From Candidatus Limivicinus faecipullorum (lineage in GTDB: Bacteria > Bacillota > Clostridia > Oscillospirales > Oscillospiraceae): a stretch of 11,014 bases of DNA. Made by a program: the position numbers and the translations under genes. The notes beneath the pieces are model-generated. The model did not search any database and had not been told where the DNA came from. It saw nothing but the letters and a program-made list of their open reading frames with translations. The DNA is taken from positions 1 through 11,014 of the forward strand of contig DVHY01000184.1 of NCBI GenBank assembly GCA_018711755.1, in the 5' to 3' direction. Below, piece after piece: positions 1-11,014 of the stretch. The number at the start of each line of letters is the position of its first letter. Positions within the stretch are counted from its first letter, which is position 1.

Positions 1-37
1 AGTTTGACAACGCAACCGGGTGTTTGCAATTTCTATT

Positions 38-43
38 AAGGAG
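38..43 (+). promoter_or_regulatory. Ribosome binding site of rpoB
   Basis: AAGGAG lies nine bases before the ATG at 53. It decides the rpoB start: the frame is open upstream to a GTG at 20, but that codon has no purine-rich site in front of it, and the 11 extra residues it would add lie upstream of the usual RpoB N-terminus. Confidence 0.85.
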
Positions 44-52
44 AGTGCGCCA

Positions 53-3000
53 ATGCCGAAAGATGTCCTCTATGGCAAAACTTTGAGAAAGAGCTTTGCC
101 CGCACCCAGGAGATTATGGACATGCCCAATCTCTTGGAAATCCAGAAGAGTTCATACAAATGGTTTCTCGAGACCGGACTGCGCGAGGTGTTCAAGGATG
201 TTGACTCCGTCACCGACTACTCCGGCAATCTGGAGCTGAGCTTCATCGACTACTCCATGAACGAGAAGCCCAAGTACTCCGAGGAGGAGTGCAAGGCCCG
301 GGACGCCACCTATGCCGCCCCTCTGAAAGTGCGGGTGCGTCTGCGCAACAAGGAGACGGAGGAGATCAAGGAGCAGGAGATCTTCATGGGGGACTTCCCC
401 CTGATGACTGACGGAGGCACCTTTGTGATAAACGGCGCCGAGCGTGTCATCGTCTCCCAGATAGTCCGTTCTCCAGGCGTGTATTTTGACAAGACCACCG
501 ACAAGGCCATGATAAATACCTACGCCTCCACCATCATCCCCTACCACGGCGCCTGGCTGGAGTACGAGACCGACGCAAACGACGTCTTCTCCGTGCGTAT
601 AGACAAGAACCGCAAGCTGCCCATCACCTGGTTCCTCAAGGCCATGGGCGCCTATGACGAGAGCCGTCCCGCCACCTGGCTCAGCTGCGTCAGCGACCCC
701 TACGTGGGAGCTACCACCAACGAACGCCTGAAGGAGATCTTCGGCGAGGACGAGCGCATGGTGGTGACCATTGACAAGGACACCACCACCAGCCGGGACG
801 AGTGCCTGCTGGAGATATACCGGAAGCTGCGCCCCGGCGATCCCCCCACCGTGGAGTCCGCCGAGACTCTGCTGGACGGACTGTTCTTTGACCGCCGCCG
901 CTACGAGATATCCAATGTGGGCCGCTACAAGTTCAACAAGAAGCTCTCCCTCTTCCCCCGCATAGCCGGCTTCGAGCTGGCCGAGCCTGTGGCCGACCCC
1001 TTCACCGGGGAGCTGCTGGCGGATGCCGGTGAGATCGTCTCCCGGGACAAGGCCAAAGAGATAGCCGACGCCGGCGTCATCAGCGTGGTGCTGAAGGCCG
1101 ACGGCAAGGACGTGCGGGTCTTCTCCAACGGCATGGTGGACATCTCCCGCTATGTGGACTTCGACCCGGCAGAGCTGGGCGTGAAGGAGAAGGTGCGGGG
1201 CATAGTCATGAAGCAGCTGTGCCAGCAGTACCAGGGCGAGGCTCTCAAGGCCGCCATAAAGGACAACATCGACGTGCTCATACCCAAGCACATCGTGGTG
1301 GATGATATCTTCTCCTCCGTCAACTACCTCAACTGCCTGGCCCACGGCATAGGCGAGCCGGACGACATCGACCATCTGGGCAACCGCCGTGTCCGCTGCG
1401 TGGGCGAGCTGCTGCAAAACCAGTTCCGCATCGGCTTCAGCCGCATGGAGAGAGTCATCCGTGAGCGCATGACCCTCCAGGACCTGGATATCGTCACTCC
1501 CCAGAGCCTTATAAACATCCGTCCGGTCACCGCCGCCATCAAGGAGTTCTTCGGCTCCTCCCCCCTGAGCCAGTTCATGGACCAGACAAACCCCCTGGCG
1601 GAACTGACCCACAAGCGGCGTATGTCCGCCCTGGGCCCCGGCGGATTGTCCCGTGAGCGTGCCAGCTTCGACGTGCGTGACGTTCACTACAGCCATTACG
1701 GCCGCCTCTGCCCCATAGAGACTCCCGAAGGCCCCAACATCGGCCTTATAAACTACCTGGCCTCCTATGCCAGAGCCAATGAGTACGGCTTCCTTGTGGC
1801 CCCCTACAGGAAGGTGGAGAAGGGCACCTGCCGCCTCACCGACCAGGTGGACTACATGACCGCCGACATGGAGGACCAGTACATCGTGGCCCAGGCCTCC
1901 GAGCCTGTGGACGAGAACGGCGTGCTGATAAACAAGCGTGTCACCTGCCGTCACCGCAACGATACCATCGAAGTCAACAGGGAAGACGTTGACTATATAG
2001 ATATCAGCCCCAAGATGATGGTGTCCATAGCCACCGCTATGATACCCTTCCTGGAGAACGACGACGCCAACCGTGCTCTGATGGGCGCAAACATGCAGCG
2101 TCAGGCTGTGCCTCTCATGACCACCCAGGCCCCCATCGTGGCCACCGGCATAGAGCACAAGTGCGCCGTGGACTCCGGCGTCTGCGTCCTGGCCGAGGGC
2201 GACGGCGTGGTCACCCGGGTGGATGCCCAGTATATCACCGTGAGATACGATGCCGGTGAGACCAAGGACTACAAGCTCATAAAGTTTGCCCGCTCCAACC
2301 AGGGCACCTGCATCAACCAGCGCCCCATAGTCAACGCCGGGGACAGAGTCTGCGAGGGCGACGTCCTGGCCGACGGCCCCAGCACCTCCAACGGCGAGAT
2401 AGCCCTGGGCAAGAACATCCTGGTGGGCTACATGAACTGGGAAGGCTACAACTACGAAGACGCTATCCTCCTCAACGAGCGCCTGGTGATGGAGGACGTG
2501 TTCACCTCCCTCCACGTGGAGGAGTACGAGTGCGACGCCCGGGACACCAAGCTGGGACCCGAGGAGATAACCCGTGATATCCCCGGCGTGGGCGACGACG
2601 CTTTGAAGTATCTGGACGAGCGGGGCATAATCATGGTGGGCGCCGAGGTCACCGCCGGGGATATCCTGGTGGGCAAGGTCACTCCCAAGGGCGAGACCGA
2701 CCTCACCGCCGAGGAGCGCCTGCTCCGGGCCATATTCGGCGAGAAGGCCAGAGAAGTCCGTGACACCTCCCTGAAGGTGCCCCACGGCGAGAGCGGCATC
2801 ATCGTGGACGTAAAGGTCTTTACCCGTGAAAACGGGGACGAGATGAACCCCGGCGTCAACCAGGTGGTCCGGGTCTACATCGCCCAGAAGCGCAAGATCT
2901 CCGTGGGCGACAAGATGGCCGGCCGCCACGGCAACAAGGGCGTCGTCTCCCGTGTTCTGCCCCGGGAGGATATGCCCTACATGCCCGACGGCACCCCCCT

Positions 3001-3774
3001 GGATATAGTCCTGAACCCCCTGGGCGTGCCTTCCCGTATGAACATCGGACAGGTGCTGGAAGTCCACCTGGGCTACGCCGCCGAGGCTCTGGGCTGGAAG
3101 GTGGCCACCCCCGTCTTCAACGGCGCAAACGAGGCCACCATCCGTGAGACTCTCCGCCAGGCGGGCCTGAGAGAGGACGGCAAGAGCGTCATGTACGATG
3201 GCCGTACCGGCGAGAAGTTCGACAACGACGTCACCGTGGGCTGGGTGTACTTCCTCAAGCTCCACCACCTGGTGGACGACAAGATACACGCCCGTTCCAC
3301 CGGCCCCTACAGCCTGGTCACCCAGCAGCCTCTGGGCGGCAAGGCCCAGTTCGGCGGCCAGCGTTTCGGCGAAATGGAAGTCTGGGCTCTGGAGGCCTAC
3401 GGCGCGGCCTACACCCTCCAGGAGATACTCACCGTCAAGTCCGACGACGTCACCGGCCGTGTGAAGACCTACGAGGCCATCGTCAAGGGCAACAATATAC
3501 CTCAGCCCGGCGTGCCCGAGTCTTTCAAGGTCCTGGTCAAGGAGCTCCAGTCCCTGTGCCTGGATATCCGTGTGCTGGATGAAAACGGCCAGGAGATAGA
3601 GCTGAAGGACGACGATGACGACGATTTCATCCCCGACATGAAGGATGAGTTCTACCAGTCCGACGACAGCGAGATAGAGGCCGAGGGCTACTCCATAGAG
3701 GACATTCCCGAGGACGAGTTTGACGCCGACTTCGGCAGCGACGATTATACTGACGACGATGAGGAGGATATGTG

Positions 3775-3775
<1 letters not shown>
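53..3775 (+). CDS. rpoB: DNA-directed RNA polymerase subunit beta
   Basis: This is the beta subunit of RNA polymerase (1240 aa), which with beta' forms the catalytic cleft that makes RNA from NTPs. The N-terminal protrusion/lobe carries GDFPLMTDGGTF (113-124) and SQIVRSPGVYF (135-145). The rifampicin pocket spans about residues 501-527 and has aspartate 510, histidine 520 and serine 525, matching the E. coli sensitive-type D516, H526 and S531. IETPEGPNIGLI sits at 555-566, the acidic pair E802-D803 matches E. coli E813-D814, and GDKMAGRHGNKG (952-963) supplies the two conserved active-centre lysines K954 and K962. There is no large enterobacterial-type insertion. The last 55 residues (1186-1240) are a very acidic tail with 29 Asp/Glu, probably disordered. 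The stop overlaps the rpoC start by one base, suggesting translational coupling. The identity is certain; the start rests on the AAGGAG at 38. Confidence 0.99.
3763..3767 (+). promoter_or_regulatory. Ribosome binding site of rpoC inside the end of rpoB
   Basis: GGAGG is embedded in the last Glu/Asp codons of rpoB and lies seven bases before the ATG at 3775. It favours that ATG over the in-frame GTG at 3772. The acidic codons of the RpoB tail therefore double as the rpoC initiation signal. Confidence 0.8.
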
Positions 3776-7515
<3,740 letters not shown>

Positions 7516-7522
7516 TCAATGA

Positions 7523-7558
7523 GAAAAGGATACCGCCGTCACCGGCGGTATCCTTTTC
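7523..7558 (+). terminator. Rho-independent terminator after rpoC
   Basis: There is a perfect 16-bp inverted repeat (7523-7538 with 7543-7558) around the tetraloop TCAC, starting eight bases after the rpoC stop. The inner 11 bp, GGATACCGCCG with its complement, are strong. The TTTT at 7554-7557 can act as the U tract, or pair with the AAAA on the 5' side. Only four T's are present and the next bases are CGACTG, so termination may be partial and some rpoBC transcripts could continue into the str operon. Confidence 0.85.
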
Positions 7559-7615
7559 GACTGTGGGGGCAGTGTGAAACTGAAAATTATTTCTCAATTT
7601 CTCCGACAAAAATTC

Positions 7616-7644
7616 TTGACTATTTTTGTTAATTATGCTAAAAT
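7616..7644 (+). promoter_or_regulatory. Sigma-A-type promoter of the str operon (rpsL)
   Basis: TTGACT (7616-7621) is a -35 box matching the TTGACA consensus at five of six positions. A 17-base spacer leads to TAAAAT (7639-7644), which matches TATAAT at five of six. The TG at 7636-7637 makes an extended -10 element. The A+T-rich stretch at about 7580-7615 could act as an UP element. Transcription would start near 7651, giving an rpsL leader of about 110 bases. The promoter sits just after the rpoC terminator, so the str genes probably have an independent strong promoter, as expected for abundant translation factors. Confidence 0.85.
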
Positions 7645-7701
7645 TTCACCTTGTGTGGGCCAAGCACGCCCTGAGCGGCCCGGCCTGTCACAAACAGTCC
7701 C

Positions 7702-7728
7702 AAAAGCCCTGTATTCAGAGGGTTTTTT
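7702..7728 (+). promoter_or_regulatory. Attenuator-like hairpin with T run in the rpsL leader
   Basis: AAAAGCCCT (7702-7710) pairs with AGGGTTTTT (7719-7727) over nine positions, including one G-U, around an eight-base loop, and T's run to 7728. The shape resembles a weak intrinsic terminator 34 bases before the rpsL start codon. The segment GCCCTG is repeated upstream at 7668-7673 and could pair with the same 3' arm, which is how attenuation switches are often built. The strong G+C core is only about four pairs, so it may instead be a leader stem or a chance structure. Confidence 0.4.
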
Positions 7729-7761
7729 AGGGAAATAATTTTTCGGGAAAGGAGGAAAACA

Positions 7762-8187
7762 ATGCCCACTTTTAACCAGCTGGTAAGGAAAGGCAGAGAG
7801 AAGGTAACCTACAAGTCCACGTCTCCCGCCATGCAGAAGGGCCTGAACACCCTGAAGAACAAGGAGACCGACCTGTCCGCTCCCCAGAAGAGAGGCGTCT
7901 GCACCGCAGTGCGTACTTCCACTCCTAAGAAGCCCAACTCCGCTCTGCGTAAGATCGCCCGTGTGCGTCTGACCAACGGTTACGAAGTCACTGCTTACAT
8001 CCCCGGTATCGGCCACAACCTGCAGGAGCACTCTGTGGTTATGATCCGCGGCGGCCGTGTTAAGGACCTTCCTGGTGTCCGTTACCACATCATCCGTGGT
8101 ACGCTGGATGCTCAGGGCGTCAACGGTCGTATGCAGGCTCGTTCCAAGTACGGCGCCAAGAAGCCCAAGGCTGCAAAGAAGAAGTAA
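7762..8187 (+). CDS. rpsL: 30S ribosomal protein S12
   Basis: S12 (141 aa) sits at the decoding centre of the 30S subunit, where it helps monitor codon-anticodon pairing. The N-terminal MPTFNQLVRKGR, the block PQKRGVCTAVRTSTPKKPNS (41-60) and VTAYIPGIGHNLQEHSVV followed by RGGRVKDLPGVRYH are diagnostic. K56 and K101 match E. coli K43 and K88, the main streptomycin-resistance positions, and are wild type, so streptomycin sensitivity at this target is expected. D102 matches the aspartate that RimO methylthiolates in E. coli. The protein is 17 residues longer than E. coli S12, mainly through the N-terminal insertion typical of Gram-positive S12 plus a lysine-rich end. AAAGGAGG lies six bases before the ATG. 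All six isoleucine codons are ATC, unlike rpoB. It is the first gene of the str operon. Confidence 0.99.
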   Translation: MPTFNQLVRKGREKVTYKSTSPAMQKGLNTLKNKETDLSAPQKRGVCTAVRTSTPKKPNSALRKIARVRLTNGYEVTAYIPGIGHNLQEHSVVMIRGGRVKDLPGVRYHIIRGTLDAQGVNGRMQARSKYGAKKPKAAKKK

Positions 8188-8196
8188 TCTCAACTT

Positions 8197-8217
8197 CAGC
8201 GGCAAATTTCTGCCCTG
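8197..8217 (+). other. Small hairpin just after rpsL
   Basis: CAG-C-GGCA (8197-8204) pairs with TGCCCTG (8211-8217) over seven base pairs with one bulged C and a six-base loop, ten bases after the rpsL stop. No proper T tract follows, so it is not a convincing terminator. It may protect or mark an mRNA 3' end, or be incidental. Confidence 0.3.
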
Positions 8218-8228
8218 TCGTTTATCTA

Positions 8229-8234
8229 TATAAT
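8229..8234 (+). promoter_or_regulatory. Possible -10 box of an internal promoter for rpsG-fusA-tuf
   Basis: A perfect TATAAT occurs in the rpsL-rpsG spacer, about 86 bases before the rpsG start. No good -35 box lies 15-18 bases upstream: the best windows, such as TTTCTG at 8207, match only two positions. There is also no TG extension. An internal promoter is possible but weakly supported; the box may simply reflect an A+T-rich spacer. Confidence 0.25.
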
Positions 8235-8260
8235 GAATGTGGATAGACCTCGGGGCGCTG

Positions 8261-8279
8261 CGGATGCAATTTGCGTTCG
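8261..8279 (+). other. Hairpin in the leader of rpsG
   Basis: CGGATGCA (8261-8268) pairs with TGCGTTCG (8272-8279) over eight base pairs, including two G-U pairs, around a three-base loop. It lies 40 bases before the rpsG start. In E. coli the rpsL-rpsG spacer binds S7 and controls translation of the distal str genes. A similar role here is only an inference from position. Confidence 0.35.
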
Positions 8280-8305
8280 AGTACCTGTGATACCATTTTT
8301 TAATG

Positions 8306-8312
8306 AAGGAGG
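8306..8312 (+). promoter_or_regulatory. Ribosome binding site of rpsG
   Basis: AAGGAGG lies seven bases before the GTG at 8320. It fixes the S7 start at that GTG rather than at the in-frame ATG at 8233, which would add 29 residues with no counterpart in the family and which overlaps the TATAAT box. Confidence 0.9.
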
Positions 8313-8319
8313 GAAGAAC

Positions 8320-8790
8320 GTGCCCAGAAGAGGTAATGTTCCCAAAAGAGAAATTTTGCCTGATCCTATGTATAACAGCGTCCTGGTGACCAAGCTCATC
8401 AACGGTGTTATGCTGGACGGCAAGAAGGGTGTTGCTCAGAAGGTGGTGTACGATGCCTTTGACATCATCAAGGAGAAGTCCGGCAAGGAGCCCCTTGACG
8501 CTTTCACCGAGGCCATGAACAACATCATGCCCGCTCTGGAGGTAAAGGCCCGCCGTGTTGGTGGTGCGACCTATCAGGTCCCCATTGAAGTACGGCCTGC
8601 CCGCCGCCAGACCCTGGCCCTGCGCTGGCTGGTGGATTATTCCCGCAAGCGCAGCGAGAAGACCATGAAAGAGCGCCTTGCAGGCGAGATCATGGATGCC
8701 TGCAATAACCTTGGCGCCGCCGTGAAGAAGCGCGAGGATATGCACAAGAACGCCGAGGCCAACAAGGCCTTCGCTCACTTCCGTTGGTGA
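8320..8790 (+). CDS. rpsG: 30S ribosomal protein S7
   Basis: S7 (156 aa, the usual length) is a primary 16S rRNA-binding protein that starts assembly of the 30S head and lies near the tRNA exit site. The N-terminus MPRRGNVPKR, ILPDP (12-16), DGKKG (33-37), VKARRVGGATYQVPIEVRP (75-93) and the C-terminal KKRED followed by EANKAFAHFRW identify it. The start is GTG, chosen from the AAGGAGG seven bases upstream and the match to family length. The gene follows rpsL after a long, structured 132-base spacer and precedes fusA by only 18 bases. In E. coli, S7 feeds back on its own operon; whether it does so here cannot be told from the sequence. Its seven isoleucine codons are five ATC and two ATT, with no ATA. 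Confidence 0.99.
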   Translation: MPRRGNVPKREILPDPMYNSVLVTKLINGVMLDGKKGVAQKVVYDAFDIIKEKSGKEPLDAFTEAMNNIMPALEVKARRVGGATYQVPIEVRPARRQTLALRWLVDYSRKRSEKTMKERLAGEIMDACNNLGAAVKKREDMHKNAEANKAFAHFRW

Positions 8791-8808
8791 TCCTGTCAGG
8801 AGAATCAG

Positions 8809-10893
8809 ATGCCCAGACAATATTCACTTGAGAGAACCAGAAATATCGGTATCATGGCTCACATTGATGCCGGTAAAACAACGACTACCGAGCGTATCCT
8901 TTTCTACACCGGCGTCAACTACAAGATAGGTGAGACCCACGAGGTTACCGCCACCATGGACTGGATGGAGCAGGAGCAGGAGCGTGGTATAACCATCACT
9001 TCCGCCGCCACCACCTGTTTCTGGCGTGATACCCGCATCAATATCATAGACACTCCGGGCCACGTGGACTTTACCGTTGAGGTGGAGCGCTCCCTGCGCG
9101 TGCTGGACGGCAGCGTGACCGTCCTCTGCGCAAAGGGCGGCGTGGAGCCCCAGTCCGAGACCGTGTGGAGGCAGGCCGACCACTATCATGTCCCCCGTAT
9201 GATATACGTCAACAAGATGGACATCATGGGTGCTGACTTCTACAATGTGCTGAACATGGTGCATGAGCGGCTCAAGTGCAACGCCGTCCCCATCCAGCTG
9301 CCCATAGGCAAGGAAGACAGCTTCCGCGGCATGGTCGACCTGGTGGATATGAATGCCCGTGTGTTCTATGACGATCTGGGCAAGGACATGCGTACCGAGG
9401 AGATACCCGAGGATATGCGTGAGCTGGCTGCCCAGTACCGCGATAAGCTGCTGGAGGCAGTCTCCGATTTCGATGAGGAGATCATGGAGCTGTACCTTGA
9501 GGGCGAGGATGTCCCCGCCGACAAGATAAAGGCCGCCATCAGAAAGGCCACCGTGGCCGTGAAGATGGTGCCCGTGGTCTGCGGTACCTCCTACAAGAAC
9601 AAGGGCGTGCAGAAACTGCTGGATGCCATTGTGGACTATATGCCCTCTCCCCTGGATGTCCCCCCTGTGGAGGGCACCAACCCCAAGACCGACGAGGTGG
9701 AGACCAGAGATGCCGACGACAACGCACCCTTCTCCGCCCTGGCCTTCAAGATCATGACCGACCCCTATGTGGGCAAGCTGGCCTTCTTCCGCGTGTACTC
9801 AGGTACCCTGGAAACAGGCAAGACCGTCATGAACTCCACCAAGGGCACAAGAGAGCGTGTAGGCCGCATCCTGCAGATGCATGCAAATCACAGAGAGGAC
9901 CTGACCCAGGTCTGGTCCGGCGATATCGCCGCTGCCGTGGGACTGAAGAATACCACCACCGGCGACACGCTCTGCGATGAGAAGAACCAGATAATCCTGG
10001 AGTCCATGGAATTCCCCGACCCGGTCATCCGTGTGGCCATCGAGCCCAAGACCAAGGCCGGTCAGGAAAAGATGGCGATCGCTCTGGCCAAGCTGGCAGA
10101 GGAAGACCCCACCTTCAAGACCTATACGGACGAGGAGACGGGCCAGACTATAATAGCGGGCATGGGCGAGCTCCATCTGGAGATCATTGTGGACCGTCTG
10201 CTTCGAGAGTTCAAGGTAGAAGCAAATGTGGGCAAGCCCCAGGTGTCCTATAAGGAGACCGTGCGGCGCGCCGCCACTGTGGATACCAGGTACTCCCGTC
10301 AGACCGGCGGTAAGGGACAGTTCGCCCACGTCAAGCTGACCATTGAGCCCAACGAGCCCGGCAAGGGCTATGAGTTCATCAATAAGGTGACCGGCGGCGC
10401 TATCCCCAAGGAGTTTATCCCCTGCGTGGATCAGGGTATCCAGGGAGCCATGCTCTCCGGAGTCCTGGCCGGCTACCAGGTGGTGGACATCAAGGCCACC
10501 CTGCTGGACGGCTCCTTCCACGAGGTGGACTCTTCCGAAATGGCCTTCAAGATCTGCGGATCCATGGCCTTCAAGGAAGCCTGCCAGAAAGCCGACCCTG
10601 TGCTGCTTGAGCCTATAATGAAGGTGGTAGTCACCGCTCCCGATGATTACATGGGAGACGTTATGGGCGATATAAACGCACGCCGAGGCCAGATAGTGGG
10701 CACCGACATCAGAAACGGTACCGCCATTATCGAGAGCAATGTGCCCCTTTCCACCATGTTCGGTTACGCTACCGATCTGCGCAGCAAAACTCAGGGCCGG
10801 GCCACCTACTCCATGGAACCCAGCCACTTTGTGGAGCTGCCCAAGAATCTGCAGGAAGCCCTGGTGAACAATCGCTCGGGTTCCAATAGATAA
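8809..10893 (+). CDS. fusA: Elongation factor G
   Basis: EF-G (694 aa) is the cytosolic GTPase that drives translocation of tRNA and mRNA and, with the recycling factor, splits ribosomes after termination. The G domain shows the P loop AHIDAGKTT (17-25), switch I RGITITSAAT (59-68), DTPGH (81-85) with the catalytic H85, and NKMD (135-138). The G5 loop reads CGTSYKNKG (258-266), not the CGSAFKNKG of E. coli, a variant I believe is common in Clostridia. Domain II begins near FSALAFK (308-314). GMGELHLE contains H456, matching S. aureus H457 of the fusidic acid pocket. Domain IV has the GGKGQFAHV loop, and domain V has MGDVMGDINARRGQ. AGGAG lies six bases before the ATG. Length and motifs point to the canonical housekeeping EF-G, not the tetracycline-protection or EF-G2 branch. 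It is co-transcribed with rpsG and tuf. Confidence 0.99.
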   Translation: MPRQYSLERTRNIGIMAHIDAGKTTTTERILFYTGVNYKIGETHEVTATMDWMEQEQERGITITSAATTCFWRDTRINIIDTPGHVDFTVEVERSLRVLDGSVTVLCAKGGVEPQSETVWRQADHYHVPRMIYVNKMDIMGADFYNVLNMVHERLKCNAVPIQLPIGKEDSFRGMVDLVDMNARVFYDDLGKDMRTEEIPEDMRELAAQYRDKLLEAVSDFDEEIMELYLEGEDVPADKIKAAIRKATVAVKMVPVVCGTSYKNKGVQKLLDAIVDYMPSPLDVPPVEGTNPKTDEVETRDADDNAPFSALAFKIMTDPYVGKLAFFRVYSGTLETGKTVMNSTKGTRERVGRILQMHANHREDLTQVWSGDIAAAVGLKNTTTGDTLCDEKNQIILESMEFPDPVIRVAIEPKTKAGQEKMAIALAKLAEEDPTFKTYTDEETGQTIIAGMGELHLEIIVDRLLREFKVEANVGKPQVSYKETVRRAATVDTRYSRQTGGKGQFAHVKLTIEPNEPGKGYEFINKVTGGAIPKEFIPCVDQGIQGAMLSGVLAGYQVVDIKATLLDGSFHEVDSSEMAFKICGSMAFKEACQKADPVLLEPIMKVVVTAPDDYMGDVMGDINARRGQIVGTDIRNGTAIIESNVPLSTMFGYATDLRSKTQGRATYSMEPSHFVELPKNLQEALVNNRSGSNR

Positions 10894-10933
10894 GCTAAAA
10901 ATTATTCACACTAATTATTAGGAGGATATTCTA

Positions 10934-11014
10934 ATGGCAAAACAGATGTTCAACAGAAGCAAGCCCCATGTAAACATCGGCACCATCGGTCATATCGACC
11001 ATGGCAAGACCACC
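10934..11014 (+). CDS. tuf: Elongation factor Tu, N-terminal part (cut by window edge)
   Basis: Only the first 27 codons are present; the gene runs off the right edge. EF-Tu is the GTPase that delivers aminoacyl-tRNA to the ribosomal A site. The N-terminus MAKQMFNRSKPHVNIGTIGH and the P loop GHIDHGKTT (19-27) are diagnostic. The isoleucine at position 21 replaces the more usual valine, a conservative change also found in some other bacteria. AGGAGG (10920-10925) lies eight bases before the ATG. The spacer from fusA is 40 bases, A+T-rich, with no terminator or clear promoter, so tuf is probably the last or near-last gene of the same str transcript. Identity is secure because of the context; nothing can be said of the rest of the protein. 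Confidence 0.96.
   Translation, partial: MAKQMFNRSKPHVNIGTIGHIDHGKTT

Noticed and set aside
4..9. TTGACA upstream of rpoB as a -35 box
   Set aside because: The hexamer is perfect, but the expected -10 position (27-32, CAATTT) matches poorly. TATTAA at 34-39 is too far away and overlaps the ribosome binding site, so transcription would begin at or after it.
20..52. GTG at 20 as the rpoB start
   Set aside because: There is no ribosome binding site before it, whereas AAGGAG precedes the ATG at 53 at good spacing.
8233..8319. ATG at 8233 as the rpsG start, giving a 29-residue N-terminal extension
   Set aside because: S7 of usual length begins at the GTG at 8320, which has a strong ribosome binding site. 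The extension has no family counterpart.
7633..8820. 395-residue minus-strand frame spanning rpsL and rpsG
   Set aside because: It is in register with both ribosomal protein genes and crosses their promoter and spacer. It has no recognisable family.
9799..10827. 342-residue minus-strand frame opposite fusA
   Set aside because: It is an antisense shadow of EF-G with no recognisable domain or initiation signal.

Overview
The window is a conserved transcription and translation gene block of a low-G+C-lineage Gram-positive bacterium, most likely a class Clostridia organism, perhaps Oscillospiraceae-like. The signs are the gene order rpoB-rpoC-rpsL-rpsG-fusA-tuf on one strand, near-consensus AGGAGG ribosome binding sites, Firmicutes-type RNA polymerase subunits without the large enterobacterial insertions, a Gram-positive-type S12, and an EF-G with clostridial-looking variants. 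Coding DNA is G+C-rich in third positions while the spacers are A+T-rich. Lineage is judged from remembered protein features, not from a search.

Layout: positions 1-52 are a short untranslated stretch ending in the rpoB ribosome binding site. rpoB (53-3775) and rpoC (3775-7515) overlap by one base and encode the beta and beta' subunits that form the RNA polymerase catalytic core. A 16-bp perfect hairpin (7523-7558) follows rpoC and probably terminates or attenuates the rpoBC transcript. About 60 bases later a near-consensus extended -10 sigma-A-type promoter (7616-7644) starts the str operon. Its roughly 110-base leader contains a hairpin followed by a T run.

The str operon comprises rpsL (S12, 7762-8187), a 132-base structured spacer, rpsG (S7, GTG start, 8320-8790), fusA (EF-G, 8809-10893) and the first 27 codons of tuf (EF-Tu, from 10934, cut by the window edge). 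S12 and S7 are 30S subunit proteins; EF-G and EF-Tu are the translocation and aminoacyl-tRNA delivery GTPases. All five complete genes are full length with key residues intact.

I found no mobile element, CRISPR array, tRNA, rRNA, defence gene or unfamiliar protein. The points worth a second look are modest: the rpsL leader with mutually exclusive pairings, the long rpsL-rpsG spacer (TATAAT box and hairpins), the missing L7Ae-like gene between rpoC and rpsL, the very acidic tail of RpoB, and a codon pattern that avoids TTA/CTA/TCA yet uses ATA freely in rpoB and fusA but not in rpsL or rpsG.
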